The notes below the pieces were generated by a model. It ran no database searches and was not told the DNA's origin. It saw only the letters and a program-made list of their open reading frames with translations. The translations under genes were made by a program, and so were the position numbers. A DNA stretch of 64,000 nucleotides from Pigmentiphaga kullae. Its GTDB lineage: Bacteria; Pseudomonadota; Gammaproteobacteria; Burkholderiales; Burkholderiaceae_B. Shown one piece after another: positions 63,320-64,000 of the stretch (within the stretch, counting starts at the first letter, position 1; every line of letters starts with the position of its first letter). The stretch covers positions 372,001-436,000 of the forward strand of contig NZ_SGXC01000003.1 of NCBI RefSeq assembly GCF_004216695.1, in the 5' to 3' direction.

Positions 63320-64000
63320 ATGATGCGGCGGGGGGCGGCGGCGGTCCTGGCGGCGTGCGCGGTGGCGGGGTGCTCCCCCGTCAACCCGTACTACGATTCC
63401 AGCCAGCCGCACCATACGCCGCACGGGTTCCGCAACCTGTACTCGTATGCCCAGCCAGGCACGCTGGATTTCTGGCGCTGGCAGTTCGACCGGTGGGCGC
63501 AGGGCCTGCCGCCGCCCCCGACCGAGTCCCTGGCTCCGGTCGTGGCGGACACCGCGTGGCTGAAGGAGCCTTCGCCAGACGTGCGGGTCAGCTGGGTCGG
63601 ACATTCCACCCTGCTGGTGCAACTGGGCCAGTTCAATCTGTTGACCGATCCGGTGTTCTCCGAGCGCGCCTCGCCCTTCGGATTCATGGGGCCCAGGCGT
63701 CACCAGCCCCCCGGCATCGCGCTGGCGGACCTGCCGCACATCGATGCCGTGGTGATCTCGCACAACCACTACGACCACCTGGATTTCGAATCGGTCAAGG
63801 CGCTGGCGGCCCAGCCCGGCGGCCCGCCCGTCTTCATGGTGCCCCTGGGCGTGGACGTCTGGTTCCGCCGGAACGTGCCCGAGGTCACCGACCTGCGGCC
63901 GCTGGACTGGTGGGGCCAGACGATGGTGGGCGATGCCATCCTGACGCTGCTGCCGGTGCAGCACTGGAGCGCCCGCACGCCCTTCGACCGGAACGTGTCG
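63320..64000 (+). CDS. lipoprotein metallo-beta-lactamase-fold hydrolase, 3' truncated by window edge
   Basis: The frame runs open to the last base, giving 227 residues of an incomplete protein. An M-M-R-R start and hydrophobic stretch lead to a lipobox AVAGC (Cys at about residue 18), so the mature protein is probably lipid-anchored in the envelope. The metallo-hydrolase motif HNHYDHLD (about residues 149-156) follows VSWVGHSTLLVQL, the pattern of the UlaG/NAPE-PLD-like group acting on phosphodiesters or lipids. It lies 4 bp after parC and is likely cotranscribed with it. Substrate unknown. Confidence 0.85.
   Translation, partial: MMRRGAAAVLAACAVAGCSPVNPYYDSSQPHHTPHGFRNLYSYAQPGTLDFWRWQFDRWAQGLPPPPTESLAPVVADTAWLKEPSPDVRVSWVGHSTLLVQLGQFNLLTDPVFSERASPFGFMGPRRHQPPGIALADLPHIDAVVISHNHYDHLDFESVKALAAQPGGPPVFMVPLGVDVWFRRNVPEVTDLRPLDWWGQTMVGDAILTLLPVQHWSARTPFDRNVS

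Overview
The window is high-GC, gene-dense DNA from a betaproteobacterium of the Alcaligenaceae, most like Bordetella or Achromobacter. The evidence is the seven Bug/TctC-type periplasmic solute-binding proteins (a family greatly expanded in Bordetella), the many LysR/IclR/GntR regulators beside small catabolic operons, and housekeeping blocks (sucCD, hemCDXY-ppa, ppc, parEC) in a betaproteobacterial style. I see no prophage, insertion sequence, CRISPR array or rRNA. One tRNA gene, tRNA-Arg(CCU), is present. The genus is an inference from gene content, not from a search.

Layout. 1-1234: 3' part of an M30-type zinc metallopeptidase. 1236-4616: divergent metR/metE with two MetR boxes. 4927-8701: sucC-sucD followed by two TerC-family membrane proteins. 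8772-11170: a LysR regulator divergent from an MFS efflux protein, then a 32-residue prepilin-like microprotein. 11180-14203: NicC-like flavin monooxygenase, Bug protein and IclR regulator. 14423-22298: ppc, divergent from hemC-hemD-hemX-hemY, then ppa. 22348-28449: two CoA transferases, a LysR regulator, a nu-class GST, a Bug protein and a DsbA-fold isomerase. 28510-32701: an orphan hybrid-free PAS histidine kinase and glgX. 32788-36992: DapA-type aldolase, an SDR with a degenerate active site, a Bug protein and DadA. 37114-42679: metC divergent from a DecR-like Lrp regulator, then bisC and an APC permease. 42800-42874: tRNA-Arg.

42908-46494: LysR divergent from Ldh-type dehydrogenase, Bug and cupin. 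46506-49279: IclR, Bug and a TfdA/TauD dioxygenase. 49412-54551: a CysB-like LysR divergent from MaoC-type hydratase, CaiB-type CoA transferase, CitE-type lyase and Bug. 54597-57447: DapA-type aldolase and Bug, divergent from a GntR regulator with two shared palindromic operators. 57530-64000: MFS transporter, a 57-residue membrane protein, parE, parC and a truncated lipoprotein metallo-hydrolase.

How the parts fit. Most accessory operons follow one plan: a regulator next to or divergent from one to four enzymes plus one Bug receptor, with no TctA/TctB membrane partner nearby. The best candidate for a complete pathway is 50468-54551, whose hydratase/CoA transferase/lyase trio matches the itaconate or mesaconate route to pyruvate and acetyl-CoA. 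Sulfur amino acid metabolism recurs (metR-metE; metC, DecR-like regulator, bisC). Several intergenic dyads look like operators and are listed individually.
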